Source: Spirochaetaceae bacterium
GTDB lineage: Bacteria; Spirochaetota; Spirochaetia; Treponematales; Breznakiellaceae
Length of the DNA stretch: 13,213 nucleotides
Direction of reading: 5' to 3'
Assembly (NCBI GenBank): GCA_031279965.1
Contig: JAITHM010000017.1
Span: forward strand, 1 to 13,213
Shown: piece by piece, positions 12,639 through 13,213 of the stretch
How positions within the stretch are numbered: position 1 is the first letter of the stretch
How the letters are laid out: each line of letters begins with the position of its first letter
Program-made: the position numbers and the translations under genes
The notes under the pieces: model-generated
Seen by the model: only the letters and a program-made list of their open reading frames with translations
Databases searched by the model: none
What the model was told of the DNA's origin: nothing

Positions 12639-13213
12639 ATGGCATATGTGAAAAAGAGCCGTAAAACAGTCATTGAAGGTGAAACAGGCGAAGAAACAGA
12701 ACAGCCCCTGTTTGAAAATGGTGATGAGGCTGGTCAGGAAGAACAGGCAATGCAAGGCGAAGAATCCGACGCGGGAGAAGGCGCCGCCGCGCCCGGAACC
12801 GAAAGCGGTACTTTTGATGGAGAGCGGCACCAGAGCCGTGTCGTCGTTCGTCCCCGGCCGCGCCAGACGCGCGAGCGCTCCAGTTACGATGACGGCGACA
12901 GGCAGCAAAGAGGCGGACACCAGTCCAGGCGCGGAGGCGGCGGCTACGAGAGGCAAGGCGGCGGCGGCCATTACGGCGGCGGCGGCGCGTACAACAACAA
13001 CGCCTATGCCAGCGGCATAAACCAGGCCGGCATGAGTTCGGGCTTCAATCTCAACAGCGTAAGCTACGCGCAGGGGCCGCTGCCGGAACTGCCGAAGCTC
13101 TCGTCAATGCCAGACCTTTACGGCAGGCCGGAGCCGCGCGGAGATGACGGCGGGGTAACGCGCCTTTCGATTAACGAACTGACCCGCATGAGCATGATCG
13201 ACCTGCGCGAAAT
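12639..13213 (+). CDS. rho: Transcription termination factor Rho, N-terminal part (cut by window end)
   Basis: 191 residues are visible and the frame is still open at the last base. Residues 176-191 (LSINELTRMSMIDLRE) fit the start of the Rho N-terminal helical domain (PF07498); the RNA-binding and ATPase domains would lie beyond the window, so the name rests on this stretch and on the known long N-terminal extensions of some Rho proteins. Before it comes a disordered extension: acidic, Glu-rich residues 12-60, then an Arg/Gly-rich region at 85-120 (RGGHQSRRGGGGYERQ, GGGGHYGGGGAYNNN), then a Pro/Ser/Asn linker. The composition resembles RGG tracts that bind RNA and form condensates. Start ATG 12639 has GGAG (12628-12631) seven bases upstream. 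GC content rises sharply from about 12760 onward. It is divergent from the RRM gene. Confidence 0.75.
   Translation, partial: MAYVKKSRKTVIEGETGEETEQPLFENGDEAGQEEQAMQGEESDAGEGAAAPGTESGTFDGERHQSRVVVRPRPRQTRERSSYDDGDRQQRGGHQSRRGGGGYERQGGGGHYGGGGAYNNNAYASGINQAGMSSGFNLNSVSYAQGPLPELPKLSSMPDLYGRPEPRGDDGGVTRLSINELTRMSMIDLRE

Noticed and set aside
12673..13020. Lys/Ala-rich open frame of 115 codons overlapping rho
   Set aside because: Out of frame with the rho reading frame that starts at 12639 with a Shine-Dalgarno and stays open to the window end with the Rho N-terminal motif.
1..13213. CRISPR array, tRNA, rRNA, transposase or phage genes
   Set aside because: No regularly spaced repeats, cloverleaf-like or rRNA-like stretches, or mobile-element motifs were found on reading both strands.

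Overview
The window looks like chromosomal DNA of a spirochaete, most likely a Treponema-type organism. The pointers are a stand-alone rod-binding FlgJ, a PSP1/RicT protein beside a YaaR (DUF327) protein, a bactofilin paired with an M23 peptidase, a DUF1566-type surface protein, and a Rho factor with a long disordered N-terminal extension. Base composition is close to balanced, but it becomes strongly GC-rich and glycine/arginine-codon-rich inside the start of rho. This assignment is inferred from gene content only; no rRNA or tRNA lies in the window.

Layout. 68-457 is a small lipoprotein closed by the only clear intrinsic terminator. 608-2627 is a pair of overlapping ABC permeases of the nucleoside/BMP type, without their ATPase or binding protein. 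2726-4095 is flgJ overlapping a tRNA-dihydrouridine synthase (TAATG). 4082-7091, minus strand, is a tightly packed operon read M23 peptidase, bactofilin, yaaR, ricT. 7092-7421 holds no convincing gene, only a short minus-strand open frame or gene remnant. 7422-9283 is hisB overlapping a secreted two-domain protein that carries a run of ten G. 9298-10647 (minus) is a membrane-anchored alpha/beta-hydrolase-like protein without the catalytic serine. 10714-12108 (plus) is a membrane-anchored TPR protein with a degenerate Mrr-like nuclease domain. 12112-12393 (minus) is a one-domain RRM RNA-binding protein. 12639 to the end is the N-terminal part of rho.

Most notable structure. The divergent pair at 10647/10714 has two promoters facing away from each other whose -35 hexamers occupy the same base pairs (TTGTCA on plus, TTGACA on minus, both with 17-bp spacing). 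They sit inside a 9-bp inverted repeat, and both -10 boxes are placed so that transcription would start at or within about 3 nt of the ATG. Neither gene has a Shine-Dalgarno sequence. The permease gene at 608 shows the same near-leaderless arrangement, and hisB a weaker version. Other points of interest are the G10 tract (a possible contingency locus), the RGG-like region of Rho, and three convergent gene pairs whose ends overlap or nearly touch with no intrinsic terminator between them.

How the genes fit together. The M23-bactofilin operon points to cell-wall and cell-shape work and is coupled to the yaaR-ricT pair. The rrm-rho divergent pair concerns RNA handling. The flgJ-dus pair joins a flagellar assembly factor to a tRNA-modifying enzyme. 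All functional names rest on motifs read by eye.
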